DNA from: Hermodice carunculata
Taxonomy: Eukaryota; Annelida; Polychaeta; Eunicida; Amphinomidae
Direction: 5' to 3'
Assembly: GCA_964020975.1 (NCBI GenBank)
Contig: OZ026618.1
Span: forward strand, 33,258,549 to 33,322,548
DNA: 64,000 nt
Of the stretch, positions 9,901 through 19,880 are shown one piece after another. A program made the position numbers and the translations under genes. Below the pieces are notes generated by a model. The model was not told the DNA's origin. It ran no database searches and saw only the letters and a program-made list of their open reading frames with translations. Every line of letters begins with the position of its first letter. Position 1 is the first letter of the stretch.

Positions 9901-10568
9901 TAGGTGATTTCCTCATATGCTCATCCCTCATCCTTCTCAAAGCAGGGCATATTGTGCTGCCATGGAAGTAGCCTTTTATAAATTAATTATCATTGAAACA
10001 ATTTTATTTTTGCAGGCCACCAGCTCAGCCACTGGCCCCAGCAGTTGTGGAAACCATGAAGCGTCTATTTGCCACACTGACAGATTTGGAGCAGCTGAAA
10101 TCCTGTTCACTTGGGGCCACGCAAAATGCAAATGAAGCATTGCATCAAGTAGTGTGGACAGTGGTACCTAAGGCTCAGTTTCACTCCCAAGACCAGATAC
10201 AGCTAGGTATCGATATGGGAGCCTTGTGGTATAACCGTGGCCGAAAGGAGACTGCAAGATTGATATTTGAAGATGCAGAGCTACAGTTGAACGTTCATGC
10301 TGAGAAGAACCTTGCCTGGATTGATGGGGAGAGGATCAGAGGGAGTGCGTACAAGTGTAGTACCCCTACAAAGGATGCCAGAAAGTTGAAGCGACAATCC
10401 AGAGCTGCACAGATTGATGCTTTTTCCAAGTCGGAGGGGCCAATGTACGAGTCTGGCAAGTTCCATGCCACTTCAAAAGTAACCAAAACCACTACCAGAG
10501 CTGCGCCCAAGTGTAGAAAATGTGGACTTTTGCGGAAAGGCCACCCAAAAACATGCCCATCTAATTGA
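6904..10568 (+). CDS. Mutator-like (MULE-type) transposase gene, four exons, 5' end not found
   Basis: Exons 6904-7256, 7660-7866, 8240-8489 and 10016-10568 have consensus GT donors and AG acceptors with compatible phases. They give one open frame of 451 codons from the ATG at 6911 to the TAA at 10568. It matches the animal Mutator-like transposase domain family: DGSW (D39), GDGDSS (D138/D140), GGRGRL (195-200), YGITLRKNAG and TQNANEALHQ (E308). An EECLGH motif at 162-167 gives the CxxH expected between the second Asp and the Glu in MULE catalytic cores. The C-terminus has a possible zinc site, C434, C437, H444, C448, in a basic context. The acceptor at 6902-6903 and the usual family length imply upstream exon(s) that I could not find. 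A weak possibility is that ATG 6911 is the true start. An intact spliced frame means recent activity or domestication; sequence alone cannot tell which. Confidence 0.85.
8740..9398 (+). mobile_element. LINE 3' end inserted in intron 3 of the Mutator-like gene
   Basis: An open stretch ending at 9014 (residues near GTLLHSIVQHGLSPIQLALG and HDGIVDSLKYLL, then EEHLLVSLL) resembles the extreme C-terminus of non-LTR retrotransposon ORF2 proteins. A GC-rich structured 3' UTR follows (hairpin at 9045-9148), then AATAAA at 9374 and a (TTA)n tail ending near 9398. Such microsatellite tails are typical of CR1, L2 and related LINEs. It lies wholly within the intron, on the gene's own strand, and leaves the splice sites untouched. 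The clade is uncertain. Confidence 0.6.
9045..9148 (+). repeat. Nested GC-rich hairpin in the LINE 3' UTR
   Basis: The inner arms ACGCGGCAGTG (9081-9091) and CACTGCCGCGT (9104-9114) are perfect 11-bp complements around a 12-base loop. The outer arms GGGTGTGGTGCC (9045-9056) and GGTACCACGCCC (9137-9148) pair with two G-U wobbles as RNA, with further pairing between. It stands out sharply from the surrounding AT-rich DNA and is likely the RNA recognition structure of the LINE. Confidence 0.75.
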
Positions 10569-10593
10569 TCCTATTACCGTAATAGAAAAATGA

Positions 10594-10599
10594 AATAAA
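10594..10599 (+). terminator. Polyadenylation signal of the Mutator-like gene
   Basis: A canonical AATAAA lies 25 bases after the stop codon at 10566-10568. A compact 3' end this close is usual for transposase genes. Confidence 0.55.
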
Positions 10600-12360
10600 A
10601 TGAAGAACAATATCATGACCAGTATAATTGTAAACTGCACACTATCATTGAAACAAGTACACAGAAAAAAATACGATGTTACGAACAATGCATTGATTGT
10701 GGACTGATTCAGAAAATATAGTTCATATGCAGTAATATATTCTGTGGACTGATGCATAAACTGTTATTCACAAGTAGTGGTATATTCTGTAAATATGTAC
10801 AAAGCAATGAGAGAAAAAAAATGTATATAATGATGTGAACATGCTTGTGTTGTTCATTTTTCTTATATTCAGGTGCTATGTACCAGTAGAAATTGGGAGA
10901 TTTTCAGCAGAGTATGGAGATTTATATGTTGCTGCACAAAGAAACTACTAAAGCGTGCATCACCTCACACAAGGTGATGGGGGGGGGGGGGACACATTTC
11001 GAGTAAGGCTAGTTCAAACATAAATGTAAATCATCTGCAGCATAATCATTCAGTTCAGGTCTGGGGAGACAGCATTTTGCCACTAAAGAGTGGTCTTGGG
11101 AGAATAATGATGTCTCGGCAAACTGGTATTGACTGTTTCAATATATACAATATACAGTCTCATTCCAAGAATTTTTTTCTCCTTTTTTGGTGGCGGTGGG
11201 GTTGTTGAAACTAGACAAAAGGACCAGGAAAACTAAGAATTGTACTGACCCGTGCAATGTAAACAAGTCAAGTCTTTGGGAAAGCTTTGCCCAATATTTG
11301 GACATGCTCCCTGCTCCCCAATTTTTTACTACATGCAAGTCGAAAAACAGTTGAAGACAAGACTGAATATTTGAGTCTCATCCACAACATACATCCAGGC
11401 ATGTTGAGTGGTCAATTAGAAAAATATTTGAAATTCTTTGAATTTGGCAAACCTGGCAGTGAAATATCTGATTTAACTGAAGATATAATGCATTACTTGG
11501 ATAAAAATGTGTGAAATAAACTATTAAAGATATCTGAAATCAGATAAATATATGAACTCTCACATGCCTGAAAATTGACCAAAGCCAACAATGTTGCATA
11601 AATGCCTCATGGAAAACAGCACAGCTAGTTTTTTTTTCAAATAGTGTATGAATTTGTTTTCGGGGGGGGGGGGGCAGGCAGGCAAATAGTGGGACAGGCT
11701 AGGAGAAATTAAAATAAACCCGCTTTGTGGAAGCAGAAATGTGTTAATTTGGATATTTACATAGTAAAAGTACTATTTCTTTCTTTTTTTGTGCTTTTCT
11801 GTTTTGCAAAACAGAAAAGCACAAACTTCAAAAATAAGCTTGTGTTTTCTACTCAAATATGTAACAAAATATTTTGCAGCATAACCATTTGCGCATTTTT
11901 TTTTGAAACAATTTGGTTAAATATGATAATGCTGACCCCTATTAGTACATAATACACACCCTCATTGAACTTGTATTTGGTCTTGCTTTATCAAGCATAC
12001 GGACTAGATTCATGTGTGTGCTCTGGTTGAGTTTACCAAAACAAACAAATACTGTTCATAGAATTACAATGACAAAATGGTGACCTTTTTGAAAGACATG
12101 CTAATTGCTAAACCAGTTTATTACACAAGCTTAGGGGGGGGGTATATTCTGTCCATGCAAGATGGGCTAAAAACCTATAATAGAGCTCAGACAACAATAA
12201 CAAAACACATTTCTTCCACAGAAATAGAGTTTGTTTATTTACAGACATCTCATGAACACTCCAATGTAAAAATCCTATATAACATCAACAGTCACTTCGC
12301 ACTGATGACAAAGACTTGGTCAAATTCTGCCGTCAGTCCACTTTACATCACCGATGCACA
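10600..12360. other. Intergenic stretch with G-runs and a perfect palindrome
   Basis: No gene was recognised. It holds G-runs at about 10980-10991 and 11663-11673, a 38-bp perfect palindrome at 11788-11825, and a 75-codon open frame at 11287-11514 of unknown nature with no splice context. Confidence 0.5.
11788..11825. repeat. Perfect 38-bp palindrome without spacer
   Basis: The left arm TTTGTGCTTTTCTGTTTTG is followed at once by its exact reverse complement CAAAACAGAAAAGCACAAA. The centre is TTTTGCAAAA and the next bases outward do not pair. No coding feature adjoins it. Confidence 0.9.
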
Positions 12361-12364
12361 AAAC

Positions 12365-12495
12365 TCCGCCATTGACACAATGTAAGTTCCTGGCTTGATC
12401 TCGCCCTTCATCTGGTTAGGCAGCATGGCCCTGATGAGCCCCAGAATGCTGGCTGGTAATGTATACTGGCAGTCTGGTTGCCCCACTTCCTTGTC
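12365..12495 (-). CDS. Candidate last coding segment of a minus-strand gene
   Basis: Read on the minus strand, a frame of about 44 codons ends in TAA at about 12365. It includes QYTLPASILGLIRAMLPNQM and then KPGTYIVSMAEFCASVM. Its codon use and residue mix look protein-coding and unlike the surrounding DNA. No acceptor with a polypyrimidine tract precedes it; instead it abuts a CCGCGG-containing stretch that looks like a transposon end. It could be the final exon of a gene whose upstream exons are those at 13877-13999 and 14594-14703, with a transposon inserted into it. No family was recognised. Confidence 0.35.
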
Positions 12496-12609
12496 AGACA
12501 TGTGAGAATTCCGCGGATTCGCGATTTTCCGCGAATTTTATTTCCAATTTGACCATTTTTTATATCATTGCAAATCCGAGGAGAAAAAAAAAATAGGGGG
12601 GGGGGGTAG

Positions 12610-12920
12610 GGGGTCGGGGGTATAATTGATTTGCCCCGGCCGGGTCTTCGCTGCTTGCCATACTTTCCCGCTCGCTAGCAAGGCTGCAATCCTCATTTGT
12701 GCAAACCGTCTTGTCATTGGTCACTGCACTACATATCGGCCAATTAGCGTTCGCGTTTCATTTTCGTTCATTTCCGGCGACCTGAAATCTGTGGACATGC
12801 TGGATTCAACTCCGAAGTTGCAATGGCGAATGTTGTGAACTTTTCATAATTTTTATCGGACCCGTGTGTGGATATCTTGTCTTCTTGAGGATGCGTGGCA
12901 TGTAACAAATGGTTTAGGCT
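12610..12920 (+). promoter_or_regulatory. CpG-richer promoter-like region with opposed CCAAT boxes
   Basis: In otherwise AT-rich DNA this stretch is enriched in CpG. It carries ATTGG at 12716-12720 and CCAAT at 12740-12744, facing each other 20 bases apart, followed by TTTCCGGCG. No TATA box is visible. The first ATG of the zinc-finger frame lies at 12924, which fits a TATA-less promoter for that frame. Confidence 0.4.
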
Positions 12921-12923
12921 GTA

Positions 12924-13163
12924 ATGGCGCAATCTGGTGCGGCTGTTTTAACTAGGGACAGTGGAGATTTAGCACGAAAACTAGACATTGAAAATGGCAT
13001 CCGTAACAAATGGAACTGGCAATGGTTGGAGCAGAGTGAAAATGGGGAATTTTTTCATAAGTACCTGCGTAAAATCTGTGTACCTGGAGTTGTAAAATGC
13101 ATACTGTGTGGGACTCAGATAAACTATGGCAATAAAACTATTGAGAATGTATTCATCTTTTAA
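12924..13163 (+). CDS. Candidate first exon with BED-like CxxC zinc finger
   Basis: A 79-codon frame containing IRNKWNWQWLEQSENGEFF and CILCGTQINYGNKT. The Trp-rich helix followed by a CxxC and a YG turn resembles the N-terminal zinc fingers of hAT-like transposases and related multicopy proteins in invertebrates. The His ligands that should follow are absent before the stop, so the finger would have to be completed by the next exon; a weak donor GTATTC lies at 13151. No downstream exon was identified. It may be a truncated transposon copy. Confidence 0.4.
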   Translation: MAQSGAAVLTRDSGDLARKLDIENGIRNKWNWQWLEQSENGEFFHKYLRKICVPGVVKCILCGTQINYGNKTIENVFIF

Positions 13164-13251
13164 TCCCTTAGGCTTACATCAGCTTATCATTTAATCATAC
13201 AATACTGACATGTTTACTTAGACCCAAACAAGAAAATATAGAATATTATGC

Positions 13252-13340
13252 CTATTTGAAAACTTATAAACTGTAAGATTTTCAGCAATTCCAACTTGAA
13301 TTGCTGAAAATCTTACAGCTTACAAGCTTTCATAAGGGCA
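13252..13340. repeat. Inverted repeat with perfect 21-bp arms and 6-base loop
   Basis: Arms 13271-13291 (beginning CTGTAAGATT) and 13298-13318 are exact reverse complements around CAACTT. Weaker complementarity continues outward for about 18 bases on each side, giving an imperfect stem of about 40 bp. Confidence 0.85.
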
Positions 13341-13407
13341 CAAAAACTATGTTTTCCTGGCAGGAAAAGCTGATTTGTGCACTTTAAAATGCTCAAATTG
13401 CTGTACC

Positions 13408-13478
13408 TTAGGGCGGCTTCGCCCCCTGGACCCCGTTGGGGGCCTAGGCGGCCCCCAAACCCCCGGCCTCTGATTCTT
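13408..13478. other. Short GC-rich island with internal complementarity
   Basis: GGGCGGCTTCGCCCCC and GTTGGGGGCCTAGGCGGC lie within about 70 bases of very high GC in AT-rich DNA. GCCCCC/GGGGGC and GGCCTAGGCG are self-complementary. Similar motifs occur in non-coding parts of DNA transposons, so it may belong to the element starting near 12496. The 62-codon minus-strand frame over it is not convincing as a protein. Confidence 0.4.
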
Positions 13479-13876
13479 CCTCGGATTTTATCAAAGGTCA
13501 CTCACATGCCTGCTTGTTCTGAAAGCATAACACAGATAAATAATAAATATTCCAGTGAATACTGTACATATATACAGCTGAAGGCACAAACAGTATGCAT
13601 GTAATGTGCTGTTTAAATTGCATGCTCCTGATAACTTGGAATGAAAATTTAGAATTGGATGCCATCTCCTATGTTCATACAAGCAAACATTTGATAAACA
13701 GATATGTTTGAAGTGAGTATATAATTTTCCACTGATGTATGTCATGTTGAAATGATGATATAATTTGCCTTCCAATTTACACTGTACTACCCTCAGTTTT
13801 TACAAATTTCAAATCACAATATTTTTTATCATATTATAAAAGATACTCCATTCAACAAAAGTAGGTGCAAGCTTAC

Positions 13877-13999
13877 CTTCAGCTTGTGTGCCCATGAGCA
13901 ATAGTGAGTCCACCTGATTTGCTTATGGGTTTTGTTCTTCCTGCCCTTCAGGTTCTTATGGACATCACCAGTGCCTGGAAGAACACTTCTCCATCATAT
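13877..13999 (-). CDS. Candidate internal exon of a minus-strand gene
   Basis: On the minus strand a 123-base segment is bounded by a strong acceptor (TGTGTTTTTGCAG) and a strong donor (GTAAGC). The 3' two thirds read GDVHKNLKGRKNKTHKQIRW and then THYCSWAHKLK, which looks coding. However, all three frames contain a stop over the full 123 bases, so either an internal acceptor (TTCTTCCAG, exon then from about 13974) is used or the transcript is non-coding. The phase does not fit the exon at 14594-14703 directly, so a further exon would be needed. Confidence 0.3.
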
Positions 14000-14593
14000 C
14001 TGCAAAAACACAAATTGAAAATAAATCAATTATTAGATCTATCAATGTCCCAGATATTGAGATAACGGTTATGTTATGGACAGTGCTCATGTAACTTGTA
14101 AGATAACATGCCATGCCCATGGCAAGTTCAACATGAAAATAGGCCATTCATTCAGAGGATCCGTATCTATTGATGGTAACGCTATGGTCATTTTTAGAAC
14201 CGTCTCTCTGTTAGGCGTCTCACAAAACAAATGTAAATGTAATCTGAACGCCGCTTTAGTCCCGATTTTAAATTGTGAAGTCATAACAGAACCATCATGA
14301 TCGCCCCATGTGAGTGATACTAGGGGTTCACCGCATTTACCCTACATTATACTCCGGCTCAAGCATTTACTATGGTCGCTAGATTGGGTGGTACCTATTG
14401 ACGCAACTAGACAGTGTAAGATACACCAATCATCAAACACAATATGAAAAATGGCTTATTAAGGTTGATCAACTCGATACAAAATGATAGCAGGCCAAAT
14501 AAAAAAACGACCGGTCAACTGAGATGGGGACTGCACTGCAGTCAGTGCAGACTGCAAAATGAAAAAAAAAAAACCGCCCGGAGGAAAACTTAC

Positions 14594-14703
14594 CCCGCTG
14601 CCGCCATTTCGCCCGCGACCTCAGATTTCCATCTTAAGATATCTTCTCTGTCATACTGCACAACATTAACTTTGCTTCGCTTCTCTTTTTTGGCTTTACC
14701 CAT
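14594..14703 (-). CDS. Candidate first coding exon of a minus-strand host gene
   Basis: ATG at 14703 opens a 36-codon frame starting MGKAKKEKRSKVNVVQYD and ending EVAGEMAAAG at a perfect GTAAGT donor (14588-14593). The basic N-terminus suggests a nuclear or nucleolar protein, which is only an inference. The stretch is CpG-richer than its surroundings and has coding-like codon use. Upstream (14704-14850) is relatively GC-rich and could be the promoter. No protein family was recognised. Confidence 0.45.
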
Positions 14704-15275
14704 GTTGAAACGGAACCTTGTCGTTCGTGCACTGAATAGTAACAGTAACATGTGTCTACCTTGCGCGATGGTTGACCTGATTACCCAGAAGCCTGCAGTG
14801 TGTCCCACGTCACAGCTAATGTATGATTGACAGCTCATTTACATACTGCGATAAACAGTGGGCCATGCGGATGCCTTCTGTGAAACTTGAACATTTTTGA
14901 GCCCAAATTTCTTCTTTAAATTTTTTTTTTAATCCGTTGTTTTTGCCACTGTGTAGATAACAACTTGATCTTACCGTAACATGCCAAACGTAAATTTGGT
15001 GCTGGTGATGATTTTACTGAAGTATAGCTTTGTTTGTGCCACCTTAATTCACTATTATCATAGCATATCATTATATCTAGAAATTAGCATTCCTTCTCAT
15101 TTTATATAGTTATGTTTGATTTCAAATACTTAAAGTATAATTATAAAATATATTGCCGAGAATGTTTATTTTTGATGTTCAATGTGTGATCAATGCATTT
15201 AAATGCCAACTTAAATCACTTATCATGAACTTTCTAATTCCTGAGAACCTGATCAGATACTTATAATTATGGTGA

Positions 15276-15398
<123 letters not shown>

Positions 15399-15969
15399 CA
15401 GCCAAAAGGGGTCCACAATTGGTACACATTGGAATACTGTTTGTCTGTCTAAAGATGAAATCTCTAATTTGATTTATATGTTGTTGGTCAAAAGTTTAAA
15501 ACAACGCAAAAAAATCATCACATTCAAATGCATACTGCCCATCGCTTATATTATTACCAAAATATGTGTCTTTATAAGATATGATCATTCGTTGAAAGTT
15601 ATTATTATACTGATATGTTTAATATATAACAGGCTTGATACATTCCTCCAAATGGAATGAAGAGACGTTGTACCTGAAGTGCAGAACGAAGTCTGTTCCA
15701 AAGTAAATGACTTAGGTAGAACCCAAAACCTATCAATTCCAAAAGAAGCTATTTGGCCCAATAATTAAAACAAAATTCTTGTAGCTTGTTTCAGCCTTCA
15801 GAAACAAAATTTATTCACCAAAAAAAGTTACATTATTCTGCAATATACAATTTTGAACGTGCTATCAAACGAAACATATGGATTTTTATGCAGTTCTGGA
15901 TGTACATGTTGGTTAATTTGCATGTGCATCAGAAGATTTCAATTAAAATGAGGATTAAAGTTGCTGATG

Positions 15970-16204
15970 TTCGTTCAAAATAATATCCAAAGATTCATTT
16001 TTTCTAGATGTTGTTGTACTTGAGTAACAGCCCTAGCTCATCAATGAAAAATTATCACTATAAAAATGTTTGCGCATGACAACAATATTATTGGATGTTT
16101 TATCAGTTGGTGTTAAAATATATTTATTACGTATCGCTTGCAGGCTCTTCTCAACATCTGAATTTGTTAGAACAGAATCTGGTATTTTGGGGGTTGTTGT
16201 CTGT

Positions 16205-16235
<31 letters not shown>

Positions 16236-16473
16236 GTTTTTTTTTTGTTTTTGCTTCTAACAATGTGTCTTATTTCAATTTTCTGTTGCTCACAGTACTT
16301 AGGCCCTTTTTAAATTGCAGTGCATCAATTGACACAATAGATAGATCACCAGCAATTATATGACCATGATGATTAGAAATATAGAGCAAATTATGACATG
16401 GGTATGGGTATTTTTTAGAGTCATATAAATGAAATCTTCTAACAAGTTTTATGTGGTTATATATCTTGGACAC
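15970..16473 (-). mobile_element. Penelope-like element fragment, N-terminal region
   Basis: On the minus strand, the residues GHIIAGDLSIV (about 16330-16375) and then YILTPTDKTSNNIVVMRKHF (about 16045-16110) match the conserved region that precedes the fingers of Penelope-like reverse transcriptases, where HI..GDL and P.DKA.NN.V are typical. The two motifs are split by a T-run of about 30 bases (16208-16233 and beyond) and a frame change. It is a decayed fragment; the catalytic core is not seen nearby on this strand. Confidence 0.6.
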
Positions 16474-17519
16474 AATAGTTTTGGTAACTTTGTATGAACT
16501 TATGGTGCAGCACTATCAAGGAAAGCTGGTATGCATGATTGAACCTTCCTATTGTGTAACATATGGGTCAGATTTATGTTATGAACACCCCTCTCATAAT
16601 ATATTCATTTAATGAAATCATCCATCCTTTAGAAAATGATCTCGTGGTTGCTTGGTTGTCTGCTGCAAAACAAATGTGGTCGTGTTGCTACAAGCTTATG
16701 TAGTTTTCTGATAACAACCAGGAAACCACTGTTACGACTTACAATGAACCTTAGGGAACGAACAACTTGTTATCATACCCGGATTTTCAGTGAAAGTGTC
16801 AATAGTTGTGCTTCGGTATGTCTTACTTTCAAAATGGACCAGTGTTGCGCTTATGAGTAGCGCCAGTTTACCTGCCTGGATCAGGCATGTTTTGCACTGT
16901 AAAAAAACTCACAAATGTGCAATGTAAGGAAGGCTATCATATGCACTGATTCTGAGCAGCGTAATTAGGACTGCAGGAGTTTCTCGTGGATGAAGGAAAA
17001 ACAAGCCCCCCTTTCAGTACATGTAAAATGCCAATTCATTTTCTTATTTCTTGTTGTTTGTCAAAATGGTATCAGTTGCTCATTACTGGTTGCATGTAGT
17101 ATAAACGTGAGATTTGAAGACATTGTCTGGCTCGTAAATAAATATATCTGTCATCTTTAGTAATGTGCATCAATGCTGTTGTTCAATTTTAGTTTCTTTT
17201 TATTCTGCAACTTGACAAACGGGCTTCATACGTTCTCTACGTAACGCACTGAAACAATTTTTCTTCTTTGCATACCTTTAGGTGTTCATCTGCAGTAGGT
17301 TAGCAAAGATTGTTTTTGTAGAATCCAGTTTGCATTCGCAGACACATTCTGGCTGGCATAACAGAAGATTTGCAACATTGTGGGCACCAACATTTTGCTT
17401 CTCTTTGTGAAAGAACCTACATGCATGTAAATATAATTTGTTAACATTTTCAGAAGTAATTCATCTTTTACATAATAGGAAATCACATCGCAAATCTATA
17501 GCCTTGAGAGTTTCAAGAT

Positions 17520-17640
17520 ATATAAATGAATGAATGTATGAATGTATGAATGTATGAATGAATGAATGTATGAATGAATGAATGAATGTATGAATGAATG
17601 AATGAATGAATAAATAAAAATAAATAAATAAATATATAAA
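17520..17640. repeat. (TGAA)n/(TAAA)n tetranucleotide microsatellite
   Basis: Repeated GAATGAAT and GTATGAAT words pass into AAATAAAT. The minus-strand frame of repeated SFIH residues is an artefact of the array. Confidence 0.9.
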
Positions 17641-18550
17641 TATATCTTTATTCCATTTGGTTGAACGAATGACATTTTTATAAAACATTTCTCCTATTCA
17701 TTGGCAATGTACAGTGAATTTTGAACACCAACAATAAAAAAAAAACCTTGCAATATATCCTTCGAAGAGCTTATGACTGCTCTGAATTGCCCAGTTATGC
17801 TGAGTGTTAAAATATAACCACCAAAAAACACATCGAATTGTTGCCTTTTCGGTGATAAGGACTAGAAAGTTATTTGGAAAAAGGCTTGTTCTTTCAAAGA
17901 TACAATGAATGATTTTAATGGAGGTTACATTATTTGTTACATGCACTGGTTTTTCTGGCCTATATGTTTTCGAAAGGACTAGGGTTTGTAGGTAATGAAA
18001 AATATTTCCCAAATTAAGAGCACCAGCTTAAAATTTCCAGTTGCCTTTTATGAGCGACTGTCTGTCTTAAGTACATAATAAAATTTATTTCTTTACACTT
18101 GTATTGAAAGCTGAAAGTGGATGTTTTAATAAGTGTTGGATATCTGCCTTTTGCTTTGTTTGATTGTGCTCTCATCTTTCAGTCGAAATTAATATATGTG
18201 GGCAATCTTTTTCTGAACTAGTGGTTAAACATTTGAAATTGGGTAGCCTTGTGAATATGTCTGTCACAAATGAGGACAGATATGGGCAGTTTTATGACGA
18301 AATAAAATCAACTTGTCGCAAACATATATGACCTAGTACGTACATTTGTTATCTTCAAAATAGATAGAAATCAAAGCATTCCAAAGCAAGCTGTTATCTA
18401 CCAAAGTGTCCAGCCGTTTCCTGAGACCCACCAAGAACATCAACGGTGAGGAAAGTGGATGTTTTTCCACAAGACCTCACATTGTTCACTAAAATGGACC
18501 AACCCAAATAAATTTGATCGTATCATAAACTGTCCAATATCACTCATTAA
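17641..18550. other. Unassigned stretch between microsatellites
   Basis: A 104-codon minus-strand frame (17698-18012) and several shorter ones occur, none with recognisable motifs. The GTATTGAAAGCTGAAA word at 18100 recurs near 58757 and 59268, so part of this is a dispersed repeat. Confidence 0.35.
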
Positions 18551-18551
18551 A

Positions 18552-18640
18552 AATTAAGTAAATAAATAAATAAATGAATGAATGAATGAATGAATGAATG
18601 AATGAATAAATGAATAAATGAATAAATGAATAAATAAATA

Positions 18641-18724
<84 letters not shown>

Positions 18725-18727
18725 AAT
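18552..18727. repeat. (AATG)n-(AAAT)n-(GAAA)n compound microsatellite
   Basis: Three successive tetranucleotide blocks ending in about 80 bases of pure GAAA. It directly precedes a Penelope-like fragment. Confidence 0.95.
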
Positions 18728-18779
18728 TTTAAATCTAGATTAACATCTGCTGCTTAAAAATGTACAACAAAACAATTAT

Positions 18780-19880
18780 AAGAGGAAGTAATATTGTGTT
18801 TGACTGCAATTAGGAATCATGTCCGTAAATACTGTAATGCAATTTCTAGAAAATGTAAAAACAATTGTTTTTGGAGAAGTGCCAATTTTTTTTCGGGTTT
18901 GTATCTGAAACTACAGTGTTTAAAAGCAAACAATATCAAATGCTTTGACTTTTGTACACTGTATACAAATCTACACATAAATAAGGTTAAAAGTTCTCTT
19001 TCAAAAATCAGCAAAATGCTTAAACATAATGGTAATCCATACATAAATATTAATTCACATACAAAGAAAGTATATTTGTCACACAATCGATATTCCAAAT
19101 GTATCGTTAAATCTTACACTTTTGAAACTTTGATAGATGCAAATAAAATTTCTTTTGGATAATACTTGTGATCAATGCGGATAATTGCTTTTCAACAAAT
19201 AAAATGCATTCTGCTCCCCGTTACTGGCAGATTTACAGTGAACCTGGCTTGAATTTAAGTATATTAATAAATTGATGAAAAAGGATTTTCAAATGGCTAC
19301 AAAATTTTCAAACAACGCAAGATGTATCAATGACATTGCTTGTGTAAATATACAAAATTTCAGTGAAATTGCTGACTAAATTTATCCAAAAGATATCCCT
19401 TTGGAGGGTGACAATTCATATGGTTTCAAAGATGTGTTTCTGGACTTGGATATTAAGGTCACTAGTGACAGGTTTTGCATTAAATTCTATGACAAAATCG
19501 ATTATTTTGACTTTGAAGTGGTTAACTATCCTCTCCCGGGACGCAATATTTCGGAAACTATTGGATATAATACATTTTGTCAAAAAAATTGTAATTCGTC
19601 GTATTTGTTCTAAATTTTAGGACTTTGCATCTGCAACCAAATTTATGTAAAATAAGCTTAAATGAAGAGGATTCAAAGATATATTTTTTCATTTTCATTT
19701 AAATTTTATTTTTTGGAATCATTCTGTTTTAGTATTTACTTTCAGACATTTTCATGCTTTCTGTCCGGTTAAACCACCCAGGGCCATTGGTAGCAAGCAG
19801 CAGCCGACGACAGTTAACAGTTTGCCTAATTGTACTTCCGATCGTGTTAAAAAATTCTGTTTTGATAAATGTTTTTGACC
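18780..19880 (+). mobile_element. Penelope-like element, reverse transcriptase fragment with 3' segment
   Basis: Residues LTAIRNHVRKYCNAISRKC (from 18797), FDFCTLYTNL (about 18943-18972, a reverse transcriptase motif A region in this family) and, in a shifted frame, GFKDVFLDLDIKVTSDRFCI (19420 on) with NYPLPGRNISETIGYNTF match Penelope-like elements. The catalytic YADD-type region is missing between the blocks. The segment to about 19680 and a second block at 19740-19860 (TTAAACCACCCAGGGCCATT, GGTAGCAAGCAG) are shared with the minus-strand copy at 50.5-52.3 kb. The copy is decayed. Confidence 0.7.

Larger units (their letters stand above)
12496..13170 (+). mobile_element. Candidate transposon 5' end with promoter and zinc-finger exon
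   Basis: It starts with CAGACATGTGAGAATTCCGC and continues with repeated CCGCGRATT-type words, the kind of terminal sequence seen in hAT-like elements of marine invertebrates. A G-run and a CpG-richer promoter-like region follow, then a frame with a zinc-finger-like motif. No matching inverted terminus was found to the right, so the right limit is uncertain and the element may be truncated. A host gene 5' end is an alternative. Confidence 0.4.

Noticed and set aside
17698-18012. 104-codon minus-strand frame
   Set aside because: No motif, AT-rich composition, and no splice context; considered for a Penelope-like C-terminus but the match was too weak.
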